DNA from: Ruminococcaceae bacterium P7 | GTDB taxonomy: Bacteria; Bacillota; Clostridia; Oscillospirales; Acutalibacteraceae | NCBI GenBank assembly: GCA_900100595.1 | Contig: FMUA01000012.1 | Span: forward strand, 1 to 64,000 | Reading direction: 5' to 3' | Length of the DNA stretch: 64,000 nucleotides | In this document: piece by piece, positions 15,665 to 25,200 of the stretch | Position numbering within the stretch: position 1 is the first letter of the stretch | Layout: each line of letters begins with the position of its first letter | Notes under the pieces: model-generated | Told to the model about the DNA's origin: nothing | The model's database searches: none | What the model saw: only the letters and a program-made list of their open reading frames with translations | Position numbers and translations under genes: made by a program

Positions 15665-18235
15665 TCAGATTTCCGCGTTTTCGGCAATGATGCGTCGGAT
15701 TTCATCCTCAGCTTCCCTTACCTCCTCGAGAAACGCGCGTGAGGAAACGCGCAGCGCACCGTTGCCGAGAATGATCAGCTGCTCCAGTCCGTCGGAGGTG
15801 ACAACGCGGACGCGGTGCTTCTTCGCGAGCTGATGCGACACCTTCTCGATATACATATCGGCGGTTTCCGCTTCCTTGGTGTAAACGATGCTGATGCCGT
15901 TGACGCGCTCGACCTCGCGCTGATTGCCCTTGACCTTGTAGGCGTCAAATACCAGTATCAGCTCGCATTTCTTCCAGCCCTGATAATTGCAGAGGATGTT
16001 GATCAGCGCCTCTCGTGCGCCGTCGATGCTGCCCTCGGACAGCGTTTTCAGATGCTCCCACGCGAAAATCACGTTGTAGCCGTCCACCAGCACATAGTCC
16101 ACTCCCTCATAGTCGGGCATCTTGGCACGGCTCGCCGGTTTGTCCGAATCGGGAGCCTTGAAGTGCCGCTTGGGTGCGGCCGCCTTTCGCCTGCGTATCG
16201 GACCGTAGGTCTGCTCGAAAATCGACATCAGCTCCTTATCGGCGGCAAAAATGTCATTCTGTGAGCGGTAGTTCTGCAATCGGATGGGATTGCGGACAGG
16301 CGCGTCCTTCGGTGGGTTGAGAACGGATGGGAGATGCATATGCTTTGTCACCTCGTTCCACTTGACGGGATGTCCTGCGCCGTGGGAGCAAAAAACGGAA
16401 CCGCTCGGATTGTCTGTATCCGCCTCAGCGTCGTAGCCGATTGCGGCGATAACCTCCTCAGCATTGTGACAGACGTCGTACCCCTTGAGCGCGCATAGTA
16501 ATTTACCCCTGCCGCGTGTATAACGCACCACCTCGCCCGCATAGTCGCGCATTTCCGAGACAGGCGCGGTGCCTGTCAATATCGAAAACTCCTCATTGCT
16601 TTCGGGCGGCTGGAAGCTGCCGCTCATGCGCTGAATATCCGCCATCGCTCTGCCGAGGTTCTCGGTCGGCACCTCGAGCGTAAACTCGTATATCGGTTCA
16701 AGCAGGACGCTCTTGGCGGACTGCAGTCCCTGCCGCACCGCGCGGTAGGTCGCCTGACGGAAGTCGCCGCCCTCGGTATGCTTAGCGTGCGCCTTGCCTG
16801 ACATCAGAATGATTTCCATATCCGTTATCGGCGAACCCGTGAGCACGCCGACGTGCGTCTTTTCAAATAAATGCGTCAGTATCAGCCGCTGCCAGTTTTT
16901 GTCGAGCATATCCTCACGGCACTCGGTTCTGATATGCAGTCCGCTGTCCCGCTTGGCAGGCTTCAACAGCAGATGCACCTCGGCGTAATGACGCAGCGGC
17001 TCAAAGTGACCGACGCCCTCTACCGTGTTCTCTATCGTTTCCTTATATATTATATTTCCTTTTCCGAAATTTACTGTAAATCCGAAGCGCTTCTCTATCA
17101 CGCTTTTGAGCACCTCGAGTTGGATTTCGCCCATCAAACGGAGCTGGATTTCTTCCAGCCGCTCGTTCCAGCTGACGTTGAGCTGCGGATCCTCGTCTTC
17201 GACGATTTTTAGCTTGGCAAGCGCGGTATGCGCGTCGATTTTTTCGGGCAGCTCCACGGAATAGGTCAATACAGGCTCCAGCACAGGCAAATCGGCGTTG
17301 TCCTCCGCACCGAGTCCGTCTCCCGAACGCGTGAAGCTCACGCCCGTAACAGCGCAGACGGTGCCTGCCGCAACAGAATCGACAGCGGTGAACTTGTCTC
17401 CCGAGTAAACGCGGATCTGATTCACCTTTTCCGCGCTCTTGTTCTTCTCACTTTGCAGCACTTCACGCACTTTGAGCGTGCCGCCCGTCAGCTTCAGGTA
17501 GGTCAGGCGGTTTCCCTGCGCGTCCTCGCCGATTTTATAGACCTTAGCGGCAAAATCCTTGCCGTAACGCGGCATGGCGGTGTATTGATACAAACAATCG
17601 AGAAATTCCTCCACGCCATCGAGCTTCAAAGCCGAGCCAAACATGCAGGGAAACAACTTGCGCTGCCGGATTGCTCCAATAATGTCGGATTTGGTCAGCG
17701 CGTCGTTCTCAAATTTCGCTAACAGCGCGTCGTCACACAACGCGATATTCTCGAGCATCTCCGTGTCGTCAAAGGCGACGCAGGCGTCGCTGAGACGCTT
17801 TTTGAGCTGATACAAAACCAGCTCCCTGTCCGCGCCGTCCATGTCCATTTTGTTGACAAAGAGAAAACACGGTACGCCGTAGCGCCGCAGCAGTTTCCAC
17901 AGGGTGAGTGTGTGGCTCTGCACGCCGTCGGTGCCGCTGATGACAAGTATCGCGTAATCGAGCACCTGCAGCGTCCTCTCTGTCTCCGCCGAAAAATCAA
18001 CGTGCCCCGGCGTATCGAGCAGAGTGAACTCCACATCCTTGTAGGGCAGCACCGCCTGCTTGGAAAAGATGGTGATGCCTCTTTCCCTCTCGAGGGCGAA
18101 GGTGTCCAGAAAGGAATCCCGATGGTCTACCCTGCCCAGTTTATTCAGATTGCCCGAGCAGTACATCAGCGCCTCGGAAAGCGTTGTTTTGCCCGAATCC
18201 ACGTGGGCAAGGATCCCGACCGCTATTTTTTTCAT
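15665..18235 (-). CDS. TetM/EF-G-like translational GTPase fused to a C-terminal NYN (YacP-like) domain
   Basis: The N-terminal ~650 residues follow ribosomal protection proteins of the TetM/TetO group. They show the G1 motif AHVDSGKTTL, DTPGH, NKMD, and EF-G-like domains II-V. The C-terminal ~140 residues (VDGYNVIFAW onward, with VFDAYKVKGN, ADMYIEKV and VVTSDGLEQ) are a YacP-like NYN domain, a PIN-fold ribonuclease family with conserved acidic residues. Ordinary TetM proteins are ~640 residues and lack this domain. The start is placed at ATG 18235 (MKKIAVGILAHVDSGK) because GGGGTGACGAT precedes it and the predicted -10 box is only 34 bases upstream; an upstream ATG at 18259 would lie at the transcription start. 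Role could be ribosome rescue with RNA cleavage; tetracycline resistance is possible but not shown. Confidence 0.87.
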   Translation of the reverse strand: MKKIAVGILAHVDSGKTTLSEALMYCSGNLNKLGRVDHRDSFLDTFALERERGITIFSKQAVLPYKDVEFTLLDTPGHVDFSAETERTLQVLDYAILVISGTDGVQSHTLTLWKLLRRYGVPCFLFVNKMDMDGADRELVLYQLKKRLSDACVAFDDTEMLENIALCDDALLAKFENDALTKSDIIGAIRQRKLFPCMFGSALKLDGVEEFLDCLYQYTAMPRYGKDFAAKVYKIGEDAQGNRLTYLKLTGGTLKVREVLQSEKNKSAEKVNQIRVYSGDKFTAVDSVAAGTVCAVTGVSFTRSGDGLGAEDNADLPVLEPVLTYSVELPEKIDAHTALAKLKIVEDEDPQLNVSWNERLEEIQLRLMGEIQLEVLKSVIEKRFGFTVNFGKGNIIYKETIENTVEGVGHFEPLRHYAEVHLLLKPAKRDSGLHIRTECREDMLDKNWQRLILTHLFEKTHVGVLTGSPITDMEIILMSGKAHAKHTEGGDFRQATYRAVRQGLQSAKSVLLEPIYEFTLEVPTENLGRAMADIQRMSGSFQPPESNEEFSILTGTAPVSEMRDYAGEVVRYTRGRGKLLCALKGYDVCHNAEEVIAAIGYDAEADTDNPSGSVFCSHGAGHPVKWNEVTKHMHLPSVLNPPKDAPVRNPIRLQNYRSQNDIFAADKELMSIFEQTYGPIRRRKAAAPKRHFKAPDSDKPASRAKMPDYEGVDYVLVDGYNVIFAWEHLKTLSEGSIDGAREALINILCNYQGWKKCELILVFDAYKVKGNQREVERVNGISIVYTKEAETADMYIEKVSHQLAKKHRVRVVTSDGLEQLIILGNGALRVSSRAFLEEVREAEDEIRRIIAENAEI

Positions 18236-18268
18236 ATCGTCACCCCGATTGTTCTTCATGATAACTTC

Positions 18269-18274
18269 ATTATA
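18269..18274 (-). promoter_or_regulatory. -10 box for the TetM-NYN gene
   Basis: TATAAT on the minus strand, predicting transcription from about 18262 and a leader of ~25 nt to ATG 18235. No good -35 is visible; T-rich terminator sequence occupies that place. Confidence 0.5.
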
Positions 18275-18291
18275 TCACAGAAAAAGCAAAA

Positions 18292-18322
18292 GCAAAAGCC
18301 CGAAATAGGCTTTTGCTTTTTA
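18292..18322. terminator. Terminator downstream of the G5 lipoprotein gene
   Basis: A 9-bp perfect stem (18292-18300 GCAAAAGCC with 18308-18316) has T-rich tails in both directions. On the minus strand it ends the wall/O-acylation operon. Confidence 0.75.
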
Positions 18323-18336
18323 ATGGATATTCTGTA

Positions 18337-19374
18337 TTAATATTCCTGAATCTCAGATGTGCCGTCAGAATAGATGATTTCATAGTAGCCGTGTCCCGAA
18401 CCGTCGCAGTCGGGATAATTCTGCTTGGAAACCACGGTCTTGCCTGCGGGTTCCTCGGACTGCTGGCTCTCCTGACTCTGCTGGCTCTCCTGACTCTGCT
18501 GGGAGCTCTGCTCGGATTCCTGATAGTCGCGGTTTACCGCTCCGGTGCCCTTGGTGACGATCTGATTGACAGGCTCCTTGGTGACCTTTTCCTCAGCCTT
18601 TTCGCGGCTTTCTTCCTTGCCGTCCACGTACTTGACCTTGTAGGTAACGGTCTTTTCGCCGTCCACACCCTTCTGTGTCAGCTCGCTGGCGCCCTCGGCG
18701 AGAGCATCGCTGAGAACCTCTTCTTTCTTGAACTCAATCTTTTCGGTCTTTTCCTCGGTCTTGTACTCGACACGCTTGACGGTGATTTTCATGCCGTCCT
18801 TGATGGCGGCGTCAAGCTTCTCACTGACCTCGTCGTCCTTGCCAAGCTCCACCTTCTGCTCCTTGAGAAACTCCTCCACAGTCTTTGCCTTGGTGGGATA
18901 GTCGGTCGTTTTGCCGTCAACGGTCAGGGAAACAGTGTTGCCCTTGACAAGCGTGATGGTCATGCCGTCCTCAAGATACTTATTCACGTCCACATCGGGG
19001 GTATAGCCATCGGTCTTGAACCCGGACTTTGCGATCGCATCAGATACCTTGCCGCCGACAAGCTCAACGGTCTTGCTGTCCTTGTCGAGCTTGACGACAA
19101 CCTTCGCGTAGCGCTTTACATTGATCTCCTTGCTGTCCTCCGTGATTTTCTCGTCCAGCTTGGGCTCTGTCTCATCCTTTTCGCCGACGGTGATTTCCGC
19201 CTTTTTCAGGACCTCCTCAACCGTCATGCCGACTGCCGCATCGACCTCTGTCTGCGCGCCCTTGTCGATTACGTTGAGCTTGATTTCCTTGCTGCCGCAT
19301 GCCGTGAAAGTCAGCGCAAACATCAGCATGGCGAGAAGAATCGCCGCGGCTTTTGTCATTCCCTTAGTTTTCAT
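18337..19374 (-). CDS. Lipoprotein with DUF348-like and G5 domains
   Basis: A lipoprotein signal ends in the lipobox FTAC, with lipidated Cys26. Three ubiquitin-like DUF348-type stretches follow (about 30-95, 95-150 and 155-205), then a G5-like domain (about 205-290), a Gln/Ser-rich linker (about 292-312) and a short C-terminal segment. DUF348 plus G5 is the N-terminal arrangement of YabE/Rpf-type cell wall proteins; the 3D lytic domain is absent here. The linker is encoded by two exact 18-bp copies (18463-18498). The gene overlaps the upstream AlgX/J-like gene by 11 nt, so it is co-translated with it and probably acts in envelope assembly outside the membrane. Confidence 0.83.
   Translation of the reverse strand: MKTKGMTKAAAILLAMLMFALTFTACGSKEIKLNVIDKGAQTEVDAAVGMTVEEVLKKAEITVGEKDETEPKLDEKITEDSKEINVKRYAKVVVKLDKDSKTVELVGGKVSDAIAKSGFKTDGYTPDVDVNKYLEDGMTITLVKGNTVSLTVDGKTTDYPTKAKTVEEFLKEQKVELGKDDEVSEKLDAAIKDGMKITVKRVEYKTEEKTEKIEFKKEEVLSDALAEGASELTQKGVDGEKTVTYKVKYVDGKEESREKAEEKVTKEPVNQIVTKGTGAVNRDYQESEQSSQQSQESQQSQESQQSEEPAGKTVVSKQNYPDCDGSGHGYYEIIYSDGTSEIQEY
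18463..18498 (-). repeat. Two tandem 18-bp copies in the lipoprotein linker
   Basis: Unit CTGGCTCTCCTGACTCTG occurs exactly twice (18463-18480, 18481-18498) and encodes the repeated Gln/Ser-rich linker; a third, decayed copy follows. The number of copies may vary between strains. Confidence 0.85.
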
Positions 19375-20761
19375 TACTTCCTCCTGTTATTTCGTAAAAT
19401 TCGCCGTTGTTCTTCACAATCAGCTTTATTTCAAGCGCAGCCTCCGCGGGATAGTCCGCGGACGGAAGATAAACCAGAAAACCGTCTGAGCTTTCCGTTT
19501 TATGGCTGTAGGCTTCATAAACCTTGTTATTGGCGGAGATATAATACTCCGCCTTGCTGTCGAGCGTTACGCCGTCGAGCGTACCAGAGATCTGCGTGTA
19601 TTCCGCCGCATATTCACAGGGCTTGACGGTGAAATTCGCCTTGCCCTCGAGCGTTCCCGCTGTTTTATAGTAGCTCAGCTCGCTCGCGGGAAGCATCGGC
19701 GGCATGGTCAGAAGCCAGCTGAGGTTGCGCTCTACCAGCTCCATCACGAAGGTGTCAGGCTTGTTCGCCGCAAAATCCGCAGCGATATTCATGGGAAACG
19801 CCTTGGTAAAGACCGCGTTTCCGTATGCCGAAGCGAAGAACGGCACCAACGCGTTGCCGAATGAATCGCGGTACATATAGAGCGTTCCGCGCGCGTTGGG
19901 ATTCGCGGTCTTGATCAGCGTGTCCTCGACGGATTTGGTGTCGGTGGTGTAGGAATAAAAATCCTCCGCGCCGTAATATTCGTTGTATTCCGCCTCGTCG
20001 CTCGCGGGATAGAGCATTTTGCTCAAATCTCCCACGAAGTCCTTTCTGCGCGTTACCGTCGCATTTGAAAAATCATTGTGCTCCTTGCCGAGCGCGTTCA
20101 GCACCTCGTTATACGCAAGCAGCGCGCCCTTGTTATCCCAGTGAGAATCACGCTTGAAATAGAGCGTTTCGCTCTGCGCACTCAGCGGCTCAAACAAATT
20201 GCAATACTTCACGCCGCTGTCCGCAAGAGCCTGATGCAGCAAATCGCGGTTATGTACGCCGGACGCTTTGCAGGCGTAATAATACGGCATATGCTCGGGA
20301 TAGAGCGTGCTCTTGTTGGGAGCGGAGGTAAAAATGAACTGCGCTCCCTGCGATTCGACGTAGCGCTGAATGATGCCCAGATTATGAACCACGCCGTTGA
20401 TTTCGGCTTCATTGAGCGTGTTCCTGCCGAGAAAATCGTCCGCGTCGGAGGTGTAGTAGAGCCAGCCGTCTGTTCCGGCGATCACGGTTTCGATGCTTGA
20501 ATTTTGAAACATCTCCGCCTGAACCGTCGCATCGGCGGTAATCATCTCGGGACGAAACGCGAAATGCTTTTCATAGTAGCCGCCCAAATCGGTGAGATAG
20601 CTGAAATTGAAGCTGCCGTCCTTTTTTGTCAGCTCGGGCGCCTTTGATTTGCGCTCATTGCCGATCGGTTCGGTGGTGGGACGCACGATCATGCCCAATG
20701 AAGGCACCAGACAGACCGCAACGCAAAAGAGCGCGAATACAGCCGGGAAAATCTTCTTCAT
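19364..20761 (-). CDS. AlgX/AlgJ-like (DHHW family) SGNH acyltransferase partner
   Basis: An N-terminal signal anchor (about 5-25) leads into a fold with the DHHW-family DxHW motif (DSHW, 205-208) and a late YRDSFGN motif with Ser300 as the likely nucleophile. These give a Ser-His-Asp arrangement like AlgJ/AlgX. Such proteins work outside the membrane with an MBOAT protein to O-acetylate a polysaccharide. The MBOAT gene is directly upstream (14 nt gap) and the G5 lipoprotein directly downstream (11-nt overlap), so the operon context agrees. The target polymer is unknown; peptidoglycan, teichoic acid or the capsule of this window are all possible. Confidence 0.87.
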   Translation of the reverse strand: MKKIFPAVFALFCVAVCLVPSLGMIVRPTTEPIGNERKSKAPELTKKDGSFNFSYLTDLGGYYEKHFAFRPEMITADATVQAEMFQNSSIETVIAGTDGWLYYTSDADDFLGRNTLNEAEINGVVHNLGIIQRYVESQGAQFIFTSAPNKSTLYPEHMPYYYACKASGVHNRDLLHQALADSGVKYCNLFEPLSAQSETLYFKRDSHWDNKGALLAYNEVLNALGKEHNDFSNATVTRRKDFVGDLSKMLYPASDEAEYNEYYGAEDFYSYTTDTKSVEDTLIKTANPNARGTLYMYRDSFGNALVPFFASAYGNAVFTKAFPMNIAADFAANKPDTFVMELVERNLSWLLTMPPMLPASELSYYKTAGTLEGKANFTVKPCEYAAEYTQISGTLDGVTLDSKAEYYISANNKVYEAYSHKTESSDGFLVYLPSADYPAEAALEIKLIVKNNGEFYEITGGSNEN

Positions 20762-20775
20762 GTCGCGCCGCCTTT

Positions 20776-22203
20776 CTAAAATCTGAAATAGATGAACGGG
20801 TTATACGCGCCCGTTGAGAGCCGCAGCATGCACCACACCAGTCCTGCGGCAGCGAGAACATAAAGCGCAATCTGCACTGCCTTCCAAGCGGCGGTCAGCT
20901 CTCCTTCTCCGTAGAGGACAGAGCGTATTTTGTCGGCAAGCGGACGGATCGGCGCGCAGCCGATGATCGCCGCAATCAGCATGACGATGAACCACGGAGT
21001 GAGCTGCGTCAGCGCCGTACTCAGCGAGGAGGCGTTCATATCAAAGCCCGTGAACATCCTGCCGATATATTCCAAGCCGTAACCGATGGTATCGGCGCGG
21101 AACAGTACAAAGCCGAGCGTGACAACCAGCATCGTATAAATATGTCCGACGGCACGCGGTAGCTTCCTCATGAACGGAACGTATTCCTCAATCAGGAGGA
21201 ACAGACCGTGCCACAGTCCCCACAGCACAAACGTCCAGTTCGCACCGTGCCACAGTCCCGTGAAGAAAAACACGATGATGCGGTTGAGCGCAGTCCTCAG
21301 CTTGCCCTTGCGGTTGCCGCCGAGCGGAATGTACAGATACTCCTTGAACCATGTGGACAGCGAGATGTGCCATCTTCTCCAGAAAATCTGCACACTGTTT
21401 GAGCCGTAGGGATACTGGAAGTTCTCCTTGAACTCAAAGCCGAAGAGAAGTCCCAGTCCGATAGCCATGTCGGAATAGCCTGAGAAGTCGTAATAAATCT
21501 GGAACAGATACGCGATCGCACCGAGCCATGCGGTCGGAAGCGCCATCGTCGAAGCATCCTGCGAAAACAGAACATCCGCGACCTGTCCCATAGCGTTTGC
21601 GATCAGCACCTTTTTGGCAAGACCGCAGATGAAGCGGCGTAAGCCGCGCGCGATTTTGTCGACGCTCTGCTCACGCTCGGAAATCTGTCGGCTGATATCG
21701 CGGTACTTGACGATCGGGCCCGCGATCAGCTGCGGGAAAAACGTGATATAGAGCAGAATGTGAAAGTAGTTCTTCTGCACATCCACCGCGCCGCGATAGA
21801 CGTCGATGACGTAGGACAGCGCCTGAAAGGTGAAGAACGAAATGCCGATCGGCAGCGCGATTGCGGGTACGGGAACCGCGAGTCCCGTCAGGCTGTTGAA
21901 GGTGGTGACGAACATGCCCGTGTACTTGAACACGGCGAGAATACCGAGATTGACCGCGACCGCCGTCGCAAGCGCAGCCTTGCTTTTCTTCTGCGGATTT
22001 TTCGCCACCCACAGCGCGCAGAAGTAATTGAGCAGCGAGCTGAACAGCATGAGCAGCACATAAACGGGTTCGCCGTAGGCGTAAAATACTAAGCTCGCCG
22101 CGATGAGCAGCGCGTTTCTGACCTTGAGCGAGGGTATCACGGTGTAGAGCAAAAACACCGCGGGCAGAAAAACGCTGAGAAATACGATTGAACTAAATAC
22201 CAT
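20776..22203 (-). CDS. MBOAT-family membrane O-acyltransferase (AlgI/PatA-like)
   Basis: A polytopic protein of 475 residues with about ten hydrophobic segments and the MBOAT signatures FFPQLIAGPIV (155-165), WRRWHISLSTWFKEYLYIPL and GLWHGANW, where His319 is the presumed active-site residue; a second His lies at 332. The family moves acyl groups, usually acetyl, across the membrane to an extracytoplasmic acceptor protein such as the DHHW protein next to it. AAGGAACATTCT precedes ATG 22203. Only 18 nt separate it from the upstream repeat protein gene, so both share one promoter. Confidence 0.93.
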   Translation of the reverse strand: MVFSSIVFLSVFLPAVFLLYTVIPSLKVRNALLIAASLVFYAYGEPVYVLLMLFSSLLNYFCALWVAKNPQKKSKAALATAVAVNLGILAVFKYTGMFVTTFNSLTGLAVPVPAIALPIGISFFTFQALSYVIDVYRGAVDVQKNYFHILLYITFFPQLIAGPIVKYRDISRQISEREQSVDKIARGLRRFICGLAKKVLIANAMGQVADVLFSQDASTMALPTAWLGAIAYLFQIYYDFSGYSDMAIGLGLLFGFEFKENFQYPYGSNSVQIFWRRWHISLSTWFKEYLYIPLGGNRKGKLRTALNRIIVFFFTGLWHGANWTFVLWGLWHGLFLLIEEYVPFMRKLPRAVGHIYTMLVVTLGFVLFRADTIGYGLEYIGRMFTGFDMNASSLSTALTQLTPWFIVMLIAAIIGCAPIRPLADKIRSVLYGEGELTAAWKAVQIALYVLAAAGLVWCMLRLSTGAYNPFIYFRF

Positions 22204-22221
22204 AGAATGTTCCTTTTATCC

Positions 22222-25200
22222 CTAGATTTTGACGCGCATCCAAGAATAACCCGGGGCGATTGCCGCCTTGTAGTTGTTATCCGTGGGATTATTATTGTAG
22301 TCGATGCCAAAATAGGTGTTATCGAAGCGGTGTCTGCCCCACTCAGGGTCATAGACCTTGCCCTCGATTTCCGCCCAGCCGTGACCGCCGCTGTGGCAGG
22401 CATAAACGTTTTCATAGCCGATAGCCTTGGCAATAAAGGCGAATTCCGCGCCGTAGCTCAAGCAGTTGCCCTTGCCGTTTACAAACATGTCGTTGGCGTA
22501 GAGAATCTCCCATCCATCGCCGTGGTAATGCGGAATACGGGGATTCATCTCAACATAGGCGTTCTGAATATAACGGAACATTTTCCAGAGCTTGTCCGAC
22601 TTGCTCATATTACTGTCGCAGACTTTGTCCACGAGCTTGAGCGCGCGGTGAAGAGTCTCGTCGTACTCGTCCGTGACCTTGACCGCTCTGCCGTCAAGGA
22701 TGTTCCAATCGTTTCCGCCCCAAGTGACCGCCTTGCGGACGTCGAAGCTGAACACGCCGTTTTCGACATACCAGCTGCCGTAGGCATTTTTGGCGATGCC
22801 GGTGTAGTGATAGTCGATCTTGCCGTCCTTGCCCGCATAGCGGAAGCCCTCTGCGCTTGACCCGACAAGACAATCCTTGAGCATCTCGCCCGAGGAGGTG
22901 AAGTAATAGGTCGCACCGTCGATGGTCACGTAGCCCTGACGGAGCTTTCCGTTGTTGAAATTATAGGTCTGGTTGCCGACGGTGATCTTTCCGTTGGCTA
23001 TCTTTCCGTTGTAATAGAACGGTGCGTCGTCGATGTAGGAGCTGATCAATGCGCCCTTTTCGTCCATCAGGCGCAGGGTGTAGGCGTAGAGCTGATTGCT
23101 CTGCGCGGTGGTATCGGTATAGGAGGTTTCCTTTGTGGATTCAAAGAGCCTTGCCCAGCCGCCGCCGAGCGTCTTTCTGTAAAGGCGGTAGCTGTCCGCT
23201 CCGTCCACTGCGTTCCATGTAACGAGATTGGCGCTGCCGCTTCTCGATACGGACGTAAGCTGCGGCGGTGCAAAATAGCGGGTCGTCCAGCCTGCGCCGT
23301 TGAAGTCGCTGACGAATTCGTAGTCGCTGTCAAGGCAGCGAACCGTATAGGTGCGGGTTTCACCGTTCTTGACGGTGGTATCGAGATATTCGGTGTCGGC
23401 GGTGGAACGCAAGCCCTTCCAGCCGTCAACGGTTTTATAGAAAATGCCGTAGCGCGCCGCTCCGTCACACTTCGTGAAGCTGAGCTTTACGCCCTTTTCG
23501 GTGTTTTCAAAGTCCGTGATCTGAGGTGTTTTGACATACTGAATCGACTTGCCGCTGTTGTAGTAGCTCGTCCAGTCGGAGCCGTCTGCGTTGATGCAGC
23601 GGACGGTATAGGATATCTTTTTTCCCGAGGGTGCGTCGGTATCGACATAGGAGTTTTCCTTGATGTCGGCGATGCGCTTCCAGCTTTCGTCGCCCGTCTT
23701 GCGGTATACGCGGTACTGCTCCGCACCACTGAGTGCGCCCCACTGAATCTGCACGCCGTTATCGACGCTCTTGAGAGAACTGATAACGGGCGGCTGCAAA
23801 TACATATAACTCCAGCCGTCGCGGTTGAAGTGGCTGACAAAATTGCCGTCGCTGTCAAGGCAGCGGACAGTATAAATATTTGTTTCGCCTGACTTGACGT
23901 CGGTGCAGGTGTATTCTGTCGTCTTGGAGGTGCCCAGTCCCTTCCAGCTGCCGTCCGCGTTCTTGCGGAATACGCCGTAGCGTGCCGCGCCGTCGCACTT
24001 GTCCCAATAGATGGTCGTACCGTCGGCGGTATTGGAAAAGCCCGTGATCTGCGGCGTCTTGACAAACTGAATCGACTTGCCGCTTGTATAGCCGCTCGTC
24101 CACTCCGACGCGTCCGCGTTGATGCAGCGGACAGTATAGGATATCTTCTCTCCCGAGGGTGCGTCCTTGTCGATAAACGTGTTCTCTTTCGTGTCGCCGA
24201 TTCGTTTCCAGCCCGTATCGCCCGTTTTGCGGTATACGCGGTACTGCTCCGCTCCCGCAAGCGCGTTCCATGTCACCTGCACACCCTCGTCGGTGTTTTC
24301 GAGCGACTCGATTACGGGCGGCTCAAGGAACATGTATCCCCAGCCCTCGCGGTTGAAGCGGCTGACAAACTCGCCGTCACTGTCAAGACAGCGGACGGTG
24401 TAAACCGTGGTCTCGCCTGTTTTGACGTCCTCGTTGAGATAGGACGTCGTCTTTGAGGTGCCCAGTCCTTTCCAGCTTCCGTCCGCGTTCTTGCGGAATA
24501 CGCCGTAGCGTGCCGCGCCGTCGCACTTGCCCCAGTGGATCACTGTGCCCTCATTTGTGTTTTCAAAGCCCGTGACATACGGGGTGGCAACGTAGAAAAT
24601 CGACTTTCCCTCGTTGTAGTAGCTCGTCCAGTCGGAGCCGTCCGCGTTGATGCAGCGGACAGTATACCAAACCTTTTCACCCGAGGGTACGTTCTTATCA
24701 AGGAGCGTCGTCTCCGCCGTGTCCGCGACGCGTCTCCAGCCGCCGTTTCCCGTTCTGCGGTATACGCGGTACTGCTCCGCGCCTTCGAGCGCGTTCCATG
24801 TCACCTGCACGCCCGTTTCAGTCGTTTCCAGTGACTCGATCACAGGCGGCGCAAGAAAGATGTTCTCATCTCCCGCCTTCCAGTAATCGCTGATGAAATC
24901 GCCGTCTTTGTTGAGCGCGCGTACCGTGTAGCGGTAGGTTTGCTCGCTTTTCAGACCCTTGTGGGTAAAGCTGAGGGACTCGGTGTTTCCCAGTCCTCTC
25001 CATGTCATACCGTCCCAGAGAAACAGGCGGTACTTGGCTGCATTTTGATACGCCGTCCAGTAAACGACGGTTCCGTCAGCTGTATTCTCAAAGCCTGTGA
25101 TGCGCGGACCGTTGAAGGATTCCTGCCCGGGAATCGACTCGCCTGCGGCTACCGCCTGCAGCGTATCCGCCTCCGCAGCCGAAATGCTGACAGCTGACAT

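Noticed and set aside
15665..18235. Calling the GTPase a tetracycline resistance determinant
   Set aside because: It has the ribosomal-protection fold but is 200 residues longer because of the NYN domain, and sits in a housekeeping-like setting; resistance cannot be claimed from sequence alone.
18313..19626. 437-residue open frame on the + strand
   Set aside because: It lies antisense to the G5 lipoprotein and AlgX/J-like genes, has no RBS or family signal, and its Leu-rich low-complexity sequence is the complement of Glu/Lys-rich codons.
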